In this document: positions 48,688 through 63,753 of the stretch, piece after piece
Position numbering within the stretch: the first letter of the stretch is position 1
Layout of the letters: the number at the start of each line of letters is the position of its first letter
Source of the DNA: Phlebiopsis flavidoalba
Lineage: Eukaryota > Basidiomycota > Agaricomycetes > Polyporales > Phanerochaetaceae
DNA length: 64,000 bases
Reading direction: 5' to 3'
Assembly: GCA_035772785.1 (NCBI GenBank)
Contig: JAOCPU010000051.1
Coordinates: 62,001-126,000 of the forward strand
Notes under the pieces: generated by a model
Seen by the model: the letters and a program-made list of their open reading frames with translations, nothing else
Databases searched by the model: none
What the model was told of the DNA's origin: nothing
Translations under genes and position numbers: made by a program

Positions 48688-51190
48688 ATGGTCGCCCTGA
48701 TTCACAGACAGAATCAACGCTGCGGTGAGCGCAGTGCCCCCCTACGACGCTTCCGCCCCCACCACCGAGCTCACGGCGTCCCGTGTTTAGGTCGCAGACT
48801 CATTCGTGGGCAGATGGGTCCAGCTTGAAGGCTCTGGACATCCGAAGGAGAGTGCGTGCTGGGTCGCGGTTTTCTGGTCAGGGGTTTGCTCGCATCGCTT
48901 TCGACGCTCATGCTGATCTCCTTTGCACCTGCAGACTGAAAATCCGCGCCGGCTTGACAACAACAGGGGTGAGCATCAAATTTGATCACCACGACATACA
49001 GGCAGAGCTGACGACACCAACCCGCCCAGGCCGCCATGGCGTACATCGTAAGCACCCCGCCCGCTCCCCCGCCCGATTAACCCGGCCAACACGCTTGGTA
49101 GATCTCTGTCAACGCTTCCATCATCTCCGACACGGTGGCCCGGCAACCTGCGAGTTGCACCTCGTCCGACCTCTGTGTCAACGACCAGACCTACCTCTCG
49201 TGCGTCGCAGAGGTCCGTCGGGATCTCATCACCTCCACCGCTGCGGTCTCCGCCCTCGCGTCCTTCCTCATGGGTCTACTCGCGAACCTTCCCGTGGGCA
49301 TGGCACCCGGACTTGGACTGAACGCCTACGTGAGTTTTGCATGCATATCACATGGCGTCTGACGCGCGTCCTGATCGCACTAACCTCCATCTCGACAGTT
49401 CACGTACTCGGTTGTTGGGTGCGTGAAACTTGCAGCTATCTATGAATGTTCGCACGTCTGACGCACATGCTTCCGCGCAGCTTCCACGGGAGCGGTATCA
49501 TCACCTACCGCGAGGCCCTGGCCGCTGTATTCTTGGAAGGGTATGTTTTTTTGCCTGGCCCCTTTGCCACTACAATCTCCTAAAACAACGATACGCAGCT
49601 GGCTCTTCTTCATTCTTTCCCTCCTCGGTCTTCGGCAATGGTTGGCACGTATCATGCCTCAGTCGCTCGTTTATGGCCGTCGGTGCAGGAATTGGTCTCT
49701 TCATTGCGTGAGTTGAAATTGTGCTGCTTCGTTCAAATTTCGTCCAAGCTGATTCCCCATCCAGGTTCATTGGCTTGTGTAAGCTTAGACCTTCGCGATG
49801 AATATGGTATATGCTAAAACCTGCTGACAGCGAGCGGTGGTCTGGGCGTTATTGGTGGTGACAAGACCAACTTCGTCGGCCTCGGCGGTTGCCCAGCGCA
49901 ATGTAAGCTGGCATACATAGTGCTCAGTGTCGTTACTTATACCTTGTTTCTCACCAGACTACATTAGTGAGGACCTCCCGAACTACTGCGCAAGCCATGT
50001 CCTGCAAAGCCCCACCATGTGGCTCGGCATCTTCGTCGGTGGTATCTTCACCGTCTTCCTCATGCTCTACCACCGCGTCAAGGGCGCCATCCTCATCGGC
50101 ATCTTCCTCACGTCGATCATCTCGTGGCCGCGCCCGACCTCCGTCACCTACTTCCCGCACACCGCGTCCGGCGACGAGGCGTTCGACTTCTTCAAGCAGG
50201 TCGTCACCTTCCGCCCGCTGCAGAAGATCGGCAACGCCATCGACTTCAACTACAGCAACGGCCGCGTGTGGTACGCCCTCGTCACCTTCCTCTACGTCGA
50301 TATCCTCGGTACGTCTCGTCTGCCCCCTTTTCCGCACTTCCCATCTCACTTCCCACAGATACGACCGGTACGCTGTACTCGATGGCCAAGTTCGCGGGCC
50401 TGCGCGACCCCGTCACGCTCGACTTCGAGCGCTCGACCGTCGCGTACTGCGTCGACGCGGTTCAGCATCAGCATGGGGCGCGCTCATGGGCACGTCGCCC
50501 GTCACCGCGTTCATCGAGTCCGCGACGGGTATCTCTGAGGGCGGCAAGACGGGCATCACCGCGGTCACGACCGGCATCGCGTTCTTCATCTCCGTCTTCT
50601 TCTCCCCGATTTCGCGTCCATCCCGAGCTGGGCGACCGGTGGCGCCCTCGTCATCGTCGGCTCGCTCATGATCCGCAACGTCCGCGACATCAACTGGGAC
50701 TATGTCGGCGACTCGGTCCCCGCGTTCCTCACGCTCATCATCATCCCGCTCACCTACAAGTGCGTACTTCCCTCTGCAGAATCATTAACACAAACTGACG
50801 ACCACGTAGCATCGCGTACGGTGTCATCGCGGGCATCATCTCGTTTGTGCTCATCAATGGCATCGCCTGGCTCCTGCGCAAGGTCTCCGGCGACCGCCTC
50901 ACGCCGCCCAACTTCGACGCCTCCGAGCCGTGGGTCATCCCCCCCGGCAGCATCGTCCCCCGGCTGGATGTACGTCCCCCTTCCCGCATAACACCCCCTC
51001 ACAACTGACCACGTAAATGCAGGCGCTTCATCGGCGGCCGCGTCGGGCTCGTGCACGACGAGCAGCAGCTGGGCGAGCACGTCGAGATGCGCATGGAGCA
51101 CCCCGTGCGCGAGGACTCGAGCAGCATGGACCACGTCAAGAGCTCGGCGGCGACCATCGCGCGACGCCGGTCATGGAGAAGGACCAGTAG
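48688..51190 (+). CDS. azgA: AzgA-type purine permease (hypoxanthine/adenine/guanine:H+ symporter)
   Basis: Plasma-membrane purine importer of the NCS2/AzgA-like group, about 14 helices. The start at 48688 follows CACC and gives MVALIH, with the family's short N-terminus ELDGSG-like (LEGSGHPKE near 48830). Then AGLTT, AYI and the disulfide-type segment TSSDLCVNDQTYLSCVAE, LGLNAYFTYSVVG across an intron, FLEGWLFFILSLLGLRQWLA, MAVGAGIGLFIAFIGL, GGLGVIGGDKTNFVGLGGCP, TMWLGIFVGGIFTVFLMLY, GILIGI-like, DILDTTGTLYSMAKFAGL, MGTSPVTAFIESATGISEGG (the transporter signature), GITAVTTGIAFFISVFFSPI, ATGGALVIVGSLMIRNVRDI, and INGIAWLLRKVSGDRLTPPN. A hydrophilic tail ends at TAG 51190. Seven or more short introns are present, with a few one-base slips (for example at 50462 and 50613). 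Confidence 0.95.
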
Positions 51191-51539
51191 ACGCGCCCCA
51201 CGCTCCTTACACCTCCCTTAAGTTATCTCTTAATCTTCATTTGCGATCTACACGTCCGACGTATATACATCCACCGCGCCCGTCGAAGGCGCGAAAAGTG
51301 TCCGCCGCGTTCTCGTACTCTACACCAAGCACGCGTTTCGTTATTCCCCGCTTTCTTGCGTACATAATTGGGGTTTTTTTTTTGCTGCCGATAGGAGAAA
51401 TTTCGAAGGACGGGCGCGGAACGGTAGAGAGCGTCGGTGTTGGTTGTTGTCTGTTGTACTACAGTAGTGTGTCGGGATATTTTGCTGTGCTTCGGGACAA
51501 CTCACAATGCGAAGTTTGTGCTCTTGTCTGTAGACGTAT
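51191..51539. other. 3' flank of the permease gene
   Basis: No gene seen; includes a T run near 51374-51382. Confidence 0.4.
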
Positions 51540-51745
51540 ATCATGCGACGACGCGGTTTAATTCAATACAGGGTTCTGTGGATTTGTGTTGCGCGATGGC
51601 CGCGGAGTATACGAAGTTCCACGCCGTCGGTCATTATTTCGTGTGCGTCGCGGGGCTGGGTGCGAACAGGCTCACGTGGACGAGGAAGAGCAAGGAGAGG
51701 AAGAGGTTTGGCTATGCTGGGTTTTACCTGGCTCTAAAGTTATAG
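51540..51745 (+). pseudogene. 3' relic of a questin-oxidase-like gene
   Basis: The end of the frame reads GHYFVCVAGLGANRLTWTRK, SKERKRFGYAGFYLALKL, stop at 51745. This aligns with the C-termini of the three full copies: GSLFVRVAGLTANRL (copy 3), GTLFVRVAGLTADRL and GFYLKA stop (copy 2). Nothing upstream matches the rest of the family, so only the last 60 or so codons remain. It lies about 1 kb upstream of copy 2 on the same strand, consistent with a decayed tandem duplicate. Confidence 0.65.
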
Positions 51746-51987
51746 TATGAATGATGAGTGTTGTTTGAATGTAGCAAGTCAGTCTCAAAACATTGGCGAG
51801 GTCGTGTCGGAGCGGTTCTCTGAACCCTGTCAGGTTTCGCGGTTGTAATATCTCTTTCATAATCGGGGAAACTTGTCGTGGGTGAAGTAGACTACAATGT
51901 GACTGGAATCTGGATGAACTTGAATCTGCTTCTGAAGGTAGTCTCCCAAAGGCAGAGCGCGGACAGCTACGCTTCTGAAGGTGTTAC

Positions 51988-52521
51988 TTGCTGCTCCGCT
52001 ACGCAGGGCCCTCGCCAGTCACCGAATGTCATGCACGTGCGCCTCAGCGCTTAAGACCAGACTCGCGCCGACGTGGACGCGTCGGACCCCCGCGGCGGGC
52101 GCGTCGGTGCTCTGAAATTGCACTGTGCACCTTTGAAGTTGGATGTTTCAACTGTCAAGCTGACCAATGTCTTTGTCAGGATTCGCCCTACATTTCACTG
52201 TCACAGATCACATGCCCGCGTACTGGGTGTCGGTCACGGGCCACGGGCGTGTATACAGCGGTCACGGTCTTGGGGGACGTGGAGTACGGCTCTGCTCGGT
52301 CAGCGATCGACGTTCCCATCTGGTTCCACGGTTTGATGCTTGTTTTCACATTGCTCGCCGCAGGGGTATTGACGTGGATGCTCGGCAGGTACTGTGACGT
52401 CTACCTCGAGGCAGCTGAGAAGCATGCTACGTGTCCGCGGCCTCCGCATTGGGCGGAAAGTACAATATGTCGTCCGTTTTCGTCGCGGTTCGTTCGCAGT
52501 GCAGCAGCGCAACAACTCTAG
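51988..52521 (+). CDS. hypothetical protein with one membrane segment
   Basis: A 177-codon open frame. A Cys-rich stretch (CTFEVGCFNCQADQCLCQDS) is followed by TVLGDVEYGSARSAIDVPIW and a hydrophobic helix (GLMLVFTLLAAGVLTWMLG). Part of the first stretch could be an intron, since it ends gtcag before a plausible exon. No family is recognised and the frame could be fortuitous. It sits between the relic and copy 2 of the questin-oxidase-like family, which it does not resemble. Confidence 0.25.
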   Translation: MLLRYAGPSPVTECHARAPQRLRPDSRRRGRVGPPRRARRCSEIALCTFEVGCFNCQADQCLCQDSPYISLSQITCPRTGCRSRATGVYTAVTVLGDVEYGSARSAIDVPIWFHGLMLVFTLLAAGVLTWMLGRYCDVYLEAAEKHATCPRPPHWAESTICRPFSSRFVRSAAAQQL

Positions 52522-52778
52522 ACTTGCTACGGTCTCTAAATCCGCAGGTAAGCTCCTCATCATATCATGATCCTGCGCGTCACCCTATGCAGTACGCGTC
52601 GCAGCTGGGAGGCAATGTAGTAATGCTGTTCACGTATGGTCACGTTCAAACCCCCAGGTCACGTTCATGAATGGGGTAATCCGGCGCATCGTGTAGATGT
52701 ATATAACATCTCGACTTGTCGCTGCCTTTCCCAACGAACACCGATCCACACAACTGACTTACCACACATCCTAAAACA

Positions 52779-54613
52779 ATGGACGCCACAGCTGCACAAC
52801 TCAAGGGCCTCTTCCCCACTCCTGAGCCGGACTTTCCATCCGCCGTCGTCGCGAACCCGACGCGCTACCCACCCCGGTTGGTCGCACGAGACTACTGAGG
52901 CTCTGCTCGACTGTCTGCGCGATAACCACCACCGGCACCACATATTCTTCAATGAACATGGTTTCCACAAGTAAACCTTCTTTGAGTGTTTCCAATCCCA
53001 GCATTCACTCACGCATATTTCAGCCACTCCTAAGAAAAAAAGGGGTCCTACGCATGCACCTTCTGGCCATCTACGCTATGGGCGCGGGTGGAGACGTGAT
53101 AAGGCTGCGTACCAAACGCACGTCGTATACCAGAGGCCCGCCCAGTGAGCCTCCCGTAGCCGGCGATCCGCCAAGGATCAGCCATCCAAGGGCGTCATTA
53201 ACGAGGGAAACTGGAAGGATCATCTGGGTGATGAGAAGTATGTCTTGTGACATATGCCTTGTCGCCAAAAGTTTAACTCATTTGCTTTCAGTATTACCAG
53301 GCCTACGGCCGCTTTCTTCTCCAGTCTTCTGCTCGAGAAGAATAAGAGCGTGCAGAACGTACTCGAGGAATATGTCTTTTCAAAGGATGCCAACATCATC
53401 CCTGGAAAGAACGGCTCGAAGCCCCTCATGCTTAGCCACTTCTACGGCGGTTTCCTCCACCCTCTCATCCACATCGGCTACGGAACAGAATTTGGGCTTC
53501 CCCGGAATGGTCGTCGAAGGTACGTCCTTCACCTTTACCGTCTCCATTCCCTGCTCACGCGAGACTTTGAACAGGTCTCTCGCTGGCGGCGGTAGAAAAG
53601 GGCATTGCGGCAGTACCCTTCTTCCCAGACGAGCTCTGGACTTCATCCATCACCTCTAAGCTCAGCTCACTCGCCATCTCGCCAAAACAGCCAGAGGACA
53701 TCCACGCGCTCACGATTCTCGCGCGTGTCGCCAAGGACCCGGAGTTTAACGCCAGGCCACATCGGCATTTCAGGATCGCAGACTGGGCCACAGCCCTTGC
53801 TGGCTATGAACAAGGTCTCTCGGAGGCACCTGCCAAGAAGCTTGCAGAGTACGCGGATGCGTGGTTGCAGACCGTCGCGCCCGACCGTGCCGTCATTCAG
53901 CGCAAGTTCAAGGAGCTGGCGTGGTTGGTCCACGGTCGTCTATGGTATCGGCGGCTGGGCGGGCAGGTCCCTGGGGACCGACGAGAAGAACGCGGGTTCA
54001 ACGCTGACTTCTTGGAAGTGAGCGGCCACTCTTAGTACTCGATGATACACACTAACCCCCTCATCAGCATGCACCTCGTCACTTCGGGAGCCTCATGATC
54101 ACCTCCCAACTCAACACCCTCACCCTCCCCTCCGCCGCTCTCCTCCTTCCGCACCTACCTCCTCAACTGCCTCTCCGTCTACGTCCTCGCGCGGCCGCCC
54201 CGCTCTGCCCATCGCCGACCTTTCTACAACCGCAACCTCCCCCGTGCCCCGCGCGCACGTGCGGCACGCCCGCCGCGGCCGCCAACACGCTCGCGCCTTA
54301 CGCACAGGAAACACGCGAAGGGCGACCCGTGGCTGCCCCTCGTGCAGACGACGCTCGTGCACCCGAGACGAGCACTCTGCAAGCTGCAGCGCGCGCTGCT
54401 GCACTACGGCGAGGTGTTCGGCGGGGCGGCGCCGGGCGCGTTCGCGGAGTTGACGGAGCTCGAGGGCGCGGAGGTGCTCGATGGGTACCGTTGTTCGTGT
54501 GCGTGTCGCGCGGGGCTTACTGCGGATCGGCTGGCTGGGCTGTGGATGAGCTTGGAGGGGCCAGGAGCAGCGGAAGTGGGATTTTGCTGACTGGGTTTTA
54601 TCTCAAGGCGTGA
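52779..54613 (+). CDS. questin-oxidase-like protein (DUF4243), copy 2
   Basis: Best-preserved member. The ATG at 52779 starts MDATAAQLKGLFPTPEPDFP. TEALLDCLRDNHHRHHIFFN carries the first His cluster. After introns come HLLAIYAMGAGGDVIKAAY, INEGNWKDHLGDEK, YYQAYGRFLLQSLLLEKNKS, VLEEYVFSKDANIIPGKNGS, KPLMLSHFYGGFLHPLIHIG and YGTEFGLPGMVVEGTS. The next exons read FPDELWTSSITSKLSSL, DIHALTILARVAKDPEFNA, EYADAWLQTVAPDRAVIQRK, YGIGGWAGRSLGTDEKNAGF and MHLVTS. The C-terminal part has PWLPLVQTTLVHPRRALCKL, LLHYGEVFGGAAPGAFAELT, GAEVLDGTLFVRVAGLTADR and ends GFYLKA at 54613. These are conserved family blocks; the catalytic mechanism of the family is not firmly known to me. It is convergent with copy 3. 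A few indels need correction, mainly after 54080. Confidence 0.9.
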
Positions 54614-54939
54614 ATTTCCGTAAAAACTGTAATGTTGGCCTTACATGAACGTGAATGCGTACTTTCCCTCTCGCATGTTCATGAACGAAAATCCTTATTC
54701 ACTAGCGAACAGATCAGTTGCTCCGACTTCAAGTCCGAGCCGTTCACGCGGGGGGGGGGGGGGGAGAGAGGCTCGATGGGCTCTTGCGCCAAAGTTGGAC
54801 CGCGGGCTTCGTACTATGATCGGTGTATGCGTTGTTTGTAGGCGCAATAATATTGTTCAACTGTTGGATCACCTCAAGCCAGCCACCACCCGCATTCAAC
54901 ATTACCATCGATTGACCCTGCCGATCTATTGACAGATGA
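54614..54939. other. short spacer between convergent copies 2 and 3
   Basis: About 330 bp between the 3' ends of the two questin-oxidase-like genes. Apart from the poly-G run at 54750-54764 I see nothing in it. Confidence 0.4.
54750..54764. repeat. poly-G run of 15
   Basis: Fifteen G on the + strand in the spacer between the two convergent questin-oxidase-like genes. The length is probably unreliable. Confidence 0.9.
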
Positions 54940-56929
54940 TCATTCGTATGTATTAGGCATCCACGCAAAAATGCTGCAACACGGCTGATATGATACCGGT
55001 TTTTGCTTCGTAGGTACAAGTACAATATTCCTTTCACATTTTACTTCCGTATGCGCAATGAGTTCACGCGGTGTACTCATCCCTTGAATGATCTCCGCCT
55101 TCCTCCTCTCCTTATCCTCCTCAGTAGTCTCAAAGAACCCAGCATTTATCCCCAATCTCGCTTCTTCTGCCCTTCCCTCATCCACCCGAGTGAGGCGATT
55201 CGCAGTCAACCCAGCGACCCGCACAAACAAACTCCCATCCAACTTCTCCACGACCGTCGAGCCCCTGCACCGTGTCGGCGAAATGGGCATGCGGCGTCCC
55301 GCCGAGCGTCTCGGCGTAATAGTACAGCGCACGCTGGGCCTTGCAGAGGTGCTCGTTCGGGTGGACGAGGGTCGTTTGGAGGATGGGGAGCCACGGGTTT
55401 GGGCGTCTCGGACGGCGGGAGGGTGTCGTCGGCGGGTTGAGCGAGGAGGAGGGAGGAGAGGGTGTGGCCGTTGTAGCCGCATAGAAGTCGGAGATGGGGA
55501 GGGGAGGCCGACCACGGGCGACGTAGAGGACACAGGAAAAGATGAAGTAGGTCCTGAGCAGTATTGGGACGCAGAGGATGGGCTCAATGTGTTTCAGGAG
55601 AGAAATCGTCATAAGCGAAGAAGTCACAAGGTGCATGCTAGAAATATTCTCAGCAACGCGATTTCTAGTTTAAAGGAGGTGATGTACTTACTAGAAGAAG
55701 TCCCCGTTGAATTCGCTGTTTTCGTCTTCACCCTGCTTTCTTCCGGCATAGCCGCCGACTCCGTAGATGACGGCGTTCATGCCACGCCACCTCTTCGAAT
55801 TTCTTCCTCAAGACGTCCTTGTCAGGCGTGACGCTCTTCATCCAAGTACCGGTATACTCGACGAGCTTCTGGCGCAGTAAGTCGAACGACTCTGTCAACG
55901 CTCTTCTCATCCTCATCGGGAGGTATAGGGAGCTTCACTTTTCGACGGCGCGAACGCATCGTCCTTGGCGATCCGGGCGAGCACCGTGAGAGCATGCTCG
56001 TCTTCTGTAACGGGTGCTGAAGACAGGACGAATGCACTGAGTCGCGACGTGAGGCTTCCCGGTGACGTCTCAAAGAGACTGGCCGGGAATAGAGAGTCGG
56101 CTTCCGTGCCCTGAGCAGTGGCCTCGGTACAATACCACCTGTAATGACATCAGTGCTTGGACGCGAGGTCTGTGAAACCCAAGCAAAACCTTCAGAAAAT
56201 CAGACCCGGTAACCCAAACTCGGGAACCGTAGCCAGCGTGGATAAGAGGGTGCAGGAAACCCGCGAGGAAGCTGGACTTATGAGCATCATAGGCTTCGCG
56301 CCGCCCTTTGCAGGGACGAACATTCGCGAATCCTTGGAGAAGACGTAGTCCCTTCCAGTGACAGAGCTTATGCTATTCGGCCGCGAGAGAAGCTGCTTGG
56401 TGAAGAATGAGACGTAAGACCTGGTAGTATCTGTGCAGGGCAATGAGTCTGAGAGAGCCGTGGGAAGCGTTCATCTGCTCGCGTACCGTTCGTCGCCGAG
56501 ATGATCTTTCCAGTTAGACTCATCAATGACGGCCTTCCTCGCAGCTTGGATCCGCTTCAGCTCCTCCTCATCAGGGGGAGGGAAAGCGGCTTCTGATAAA
56601 CAACATGGGTATGGGTATGCCGCGTCGAGAGTTTTGGCGCTTGCGCCCATAGCATAAATAGCTAGGAGGTGGTTGTGCGGCATGACTACAAACTATGTCA
56701 ACGTTCGGCCCGTATAGCGAGTATGACGGCACTGAACGTACTTATGAAAGTGCTTTTCATTAAAGAAGATATGCCATCGCTTGTGGTTCTCCTTCAGGTC
56801 AGTGAGAACAGCCTTTGTGGAGTCGGCAGACCATCCCGCATGTCGTGTCGGTGCTTGTAGGACAGGCGAGGGCGGGAAGATTGTGGGCGTCGGAAACAGA
56901 CCCTGGAGTTGCTCGGGCGTAGCATCCAT
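54940..56929 (-). CDS. questin-oxidase-like protein (DUF4243), copy 3
   Basis: The start at 56929 gives MDATPEQLQGLFPTPTIFPP, almost the copy 2 N-terminus. Then STKAVLTDLKENHKRWHIFF, HLLAIYAMGASAKTLDAAYP, VIDESNWKDHLGDERY, SVTGRDYVFSKDSRMFVPAK and GGAKPMMLI, then GFLHPLIHAGYG, EFGLPGLIF, DEHALTVLARIAKDDAFAP, AVIYGVGGYAGRKQGEDENS with EFNGDFF, LQTTLVHPNEHLCKAQRALY, YYAETLGGTPHAHFADTV and KLDGSLFVRVAGLTANRLTR ending NAGFFETTEEDKERRKAEII. It continues open to 54940, longer than copy 2, so the true stop is uncertain. It contains a longer polar insert (EAAFPPPDEEELKRIQ) than copy 1. Frame slips occur around 56340-56400 and 55900. It is convergent with copy 2. Confidence 0.85.
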
Positions 56930-58534
56930 GCTTGCTCGTCGTTGGTGGTCAAGCGCAATTGGGGGGAATGTGATTGGGCGGAGGAGGTCATACTGGTGGG
57001 CGCGCACATGACCTCATACGTGAGGAAAGACAAGCCCGATGACCGAATGGGACATGGTTGGCCCAAATTCAACCCAAACAGGTGGAATTGAGTTGAAGGC
57101 CATCCGATAGTTTTTGGAAATATCGTGGTCAATTCTGCGAGACAATTGCGGGAAGGTGAAAAAGTACTTTCACGCCCTCACGAGGATCTACTTACCCTGG
57201 CTGTGCCTCTCACCAGAAAGCCTAACAGACGGATATCACAGCGAGGTCGCCTCGTCCCTGCTTTGCCGGTCGGAGTAATTTGCCTTCTCCCACTTGGGAC
57301 TCTGATTGTTTCTCAGCGACTCGGAGGGAGGGTATCATGAGACCACGCTCCGGTGGGTATCTGAGGAGTGAGCAGCCATGACCGCTTCACAATACAGACT
57401 TCGCTTCCTCGCAGCCCAAGATGCTGCGATAGCCCGGTGCTGAGGTAAACACGCTTTCTATACTGTGTCAGCAAGCAATTAACTTCTGCCGCTGCCCTTG
57501 TAGTTCAACACTCAGTACGTACCACACATGTCAAACATTTCGTAGGTCATGCCTTCGCACACCGCAAGGGCCGGCTGGTGCTTGACATTTTCAGGGGAGT
57601 TCTGCGTGGCGATGGCTGCATACAACCAGCACAAGCCGCATACTTGAACGTCGTTAGACGGTGATACTGCTGTGTTCTAGAGCAATGGTTTGCGATACGC
57701 GTGTCCTCCTTTGGGGGTATCCATGGCTTGCCTTGTTGTACAATAAGGTAGAACGCGCGCCAGGGTTTCAACATGTGTATAGAATTACGAGACAAGTGCG
57801 AGCACTGCGTTTGAAGGTGGTGGATGGGTGAACAACGCCCCGCGAGCCTGCCGCAAGCCTGCCGAGAGCGCGTTTCACGGGCGTCTGAGCGTGAATTCAT
57901 CAAGCGCTCGTACAAAGCACGGGAGGTTGGGAGGACGTTATGGTTTGATTCTATCCGTCACCGCGCCGATCCCTCTTCATCTTTATATTGTACCGTCATG
58001 AATTATTCTCTAATACGTCAAGGATATATTTCGCGAAGACTGATTATGTGACATGCACAGGCTCGAGTAACATGACACAGCGTCCGCTAGTGACTCTCAT
58101 TGATTCAGTTCAACGCGTATCTCATACGAGACGGTCCGAGGCTACAGAGAACCCAAAGCACTTATCTAGATTATACGCGGGCTATCCTGCGAAATCCTAG
58201 CAAAAACCAGGGCCGACCCTGCCATACACCCAACTCTTTTTGTAAGAGCTGCTTCCTCTCTACCCACGAGTGGTTCTGCAAAGATAGAAACACCCTCGGA
58301 GAAGCCACGGGCCAGGGACGCACTACGCGAGGACATGCTTTCACTGACCAAGCCGCGAGCGATGGGTGGGAACACCAAGAGCTCCACCTTGACAAACCAC
58401 TCGGTGGCGTGATGAGGCTTCCCTGCACGCTAGGACGGTCCCGCAGCTCAGTCCGAGCACATAAATGCATCCAGAATGCGTCTCTGGATTATTCACCCAA
58501 GTCTTCCTCCCCTTCTTACCACTCTAGAACCACA
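56930..58534. other. 1.6 kb intergenic region
   Basis: Promoter space of the minus-strand copy 3 and of the plus-strand MET17 copy 1. A pyrimidine-rich stretch (58502-58520) and CACAATGG at 58531-58538 precede the MET17 start. No gene recognised. Confidence 0.4.
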
Positions 58535-60481
<1,947 letters not shown>

Positions 60482-61384
60482 GGAGCCAGTGATTGGACAT
60501 TGTAGACAAAGATACCCTCCCGCATGTATAAGTATTTGAGAGATGATAGTCTCTTTCCCACTGCGTCGTGGTTCGAGATGAGGACACACCAGTCGGACCC
60601 CGACCTAGATCGTGACGCCCATTTAAGAGACGCCTCAGGTACTAACCCACGACTGTTACATCGACTTCTGAAGGCACTTCGTTTCTCACCATCACCTCAC
60701 GATATCTACATTCGCGCACTCTACTACGGCGTTCTGCTTACTCTCTGCCGTCCACATCAAGTTTCAGTGTTCTAGTCGAGCTAAACGAGCTTTGGAGACG
60801 CGGCATCTGCACACTTCCTTCGAGTCTCGTGCAAGAGAGCGTCACCCCAGCGCGTCATTTGTTCGCCATCTCTACTCAAGCACGAGGGTCTATCAGTCTG
60901 GAGCTCCCACACTTGACCTAGGGGAACGTCCGTGTTAGAAGCAAGGGTGATAGTTAGGGCATGGGTTATGAGTGTGGTCGAGAGGTACTCCAGGAAATCT
61001 GATCTGTGGAATGAAGTGGGAAGCTGCGAGTTGTTTAACCGTATGTCGCCGTCGTCATACAGCAAATCTAACTCCTCGTCGATGTTCTCTACCTTTGTGC
61101 TCCCCAGCCGGCGGCGAGAGGTACGTAACGCGACGTGATTTACGGTAGGCGGGAGCTACGGGTCAATTGAGATAGAGGACCGTATGCATCAAGCTCCAGC
61201 CCTAGGAACACCCCAGGATCACTTCTGTTCGCCCGGTGAAGCCTGATAATTGCGTGATCATCTGTCTATGCCAATTCGACACTAGACTTCTCTTCTCCTA
61301 GCCTCCATATATCTCGTCCTACGAGAGAGAGATTCAGGCCATCTTCCTCGCACCCCTCTCATCTCACCCATCAACGCCTTCAGC
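60482..61384. other. spacer between the two MET17 genes
   Basis: Contains a minus-strand open frame (60781-61160). The last 130 bp are pyrimidine-rich, with a possible TATA-like catatat at 61306-61312 upstream of the second MET17 start. Confidence 0.4.
60781..61160 (-). CDS. hypothetical protein or exon between MET17 copies
   Basis: A clean minus-strand frame of about 125 codons, open after a stop near 61163 and without an early ATG, so it would have to be an exon or partial gene. It reads STKVENIDEELDLLYDDGDI, RLNNSQLPTSFHRSDFLEYL, STTLITHALTITLASNTDVP, LGQVWELQTDRPSCLSRDGE and so on to a stop at 60781. Composition is protein-like and non-repetitive. No family recognised. It may be the 3' exon of a gene interrupted by the MET17 duplication. 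Confidence 0.3.
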
Positions 61385-63310
<1,926 letters not shown>

Positions 63311-63753
63311 CTTGGCACAAAAAAGGAAAGGATACATCTGTAGTGTTATGTATATTATGGAAGTTATAACAATACCCCAAACATGTCTCTCTACGCTCAC
63401 CCATGCGCACGTGTCTGGATCGTCTCGATGAGCTCTCGAGCCTGGAGTGGCAGCGCTGGGCGTCCGAGGATTGCCTAGACGCGCAGCGCGGGGGACCAGC
63501 CAAGTGCCAACCACTAGCAACCACCATGCATGACGCATGAGCTTAGACTGCTATTTCATGATTTCCTACGGTCTCTTCGCCTCTATGCCTTGCAAATGCT
63601 CTCGTCAACGACCATTTGACCCATCTCTCGCAGCCGTGAGAGGCTGCCTCGAACTAGGAGAAGAACATCCACACATGGCATAGCGCCTCAGTAAACTAGC
63701 AGGCTCACATGCTAGGCTAGCAAGCTTGCTTTCAACTCCTCACAGTAAGCAAA
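63311..63753. other. intergenic
   Basis: Between MET17 copy 2 and the gene at the window edge. No gene recognised; presumably the promoter of the latter. Confidence 0.4.
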
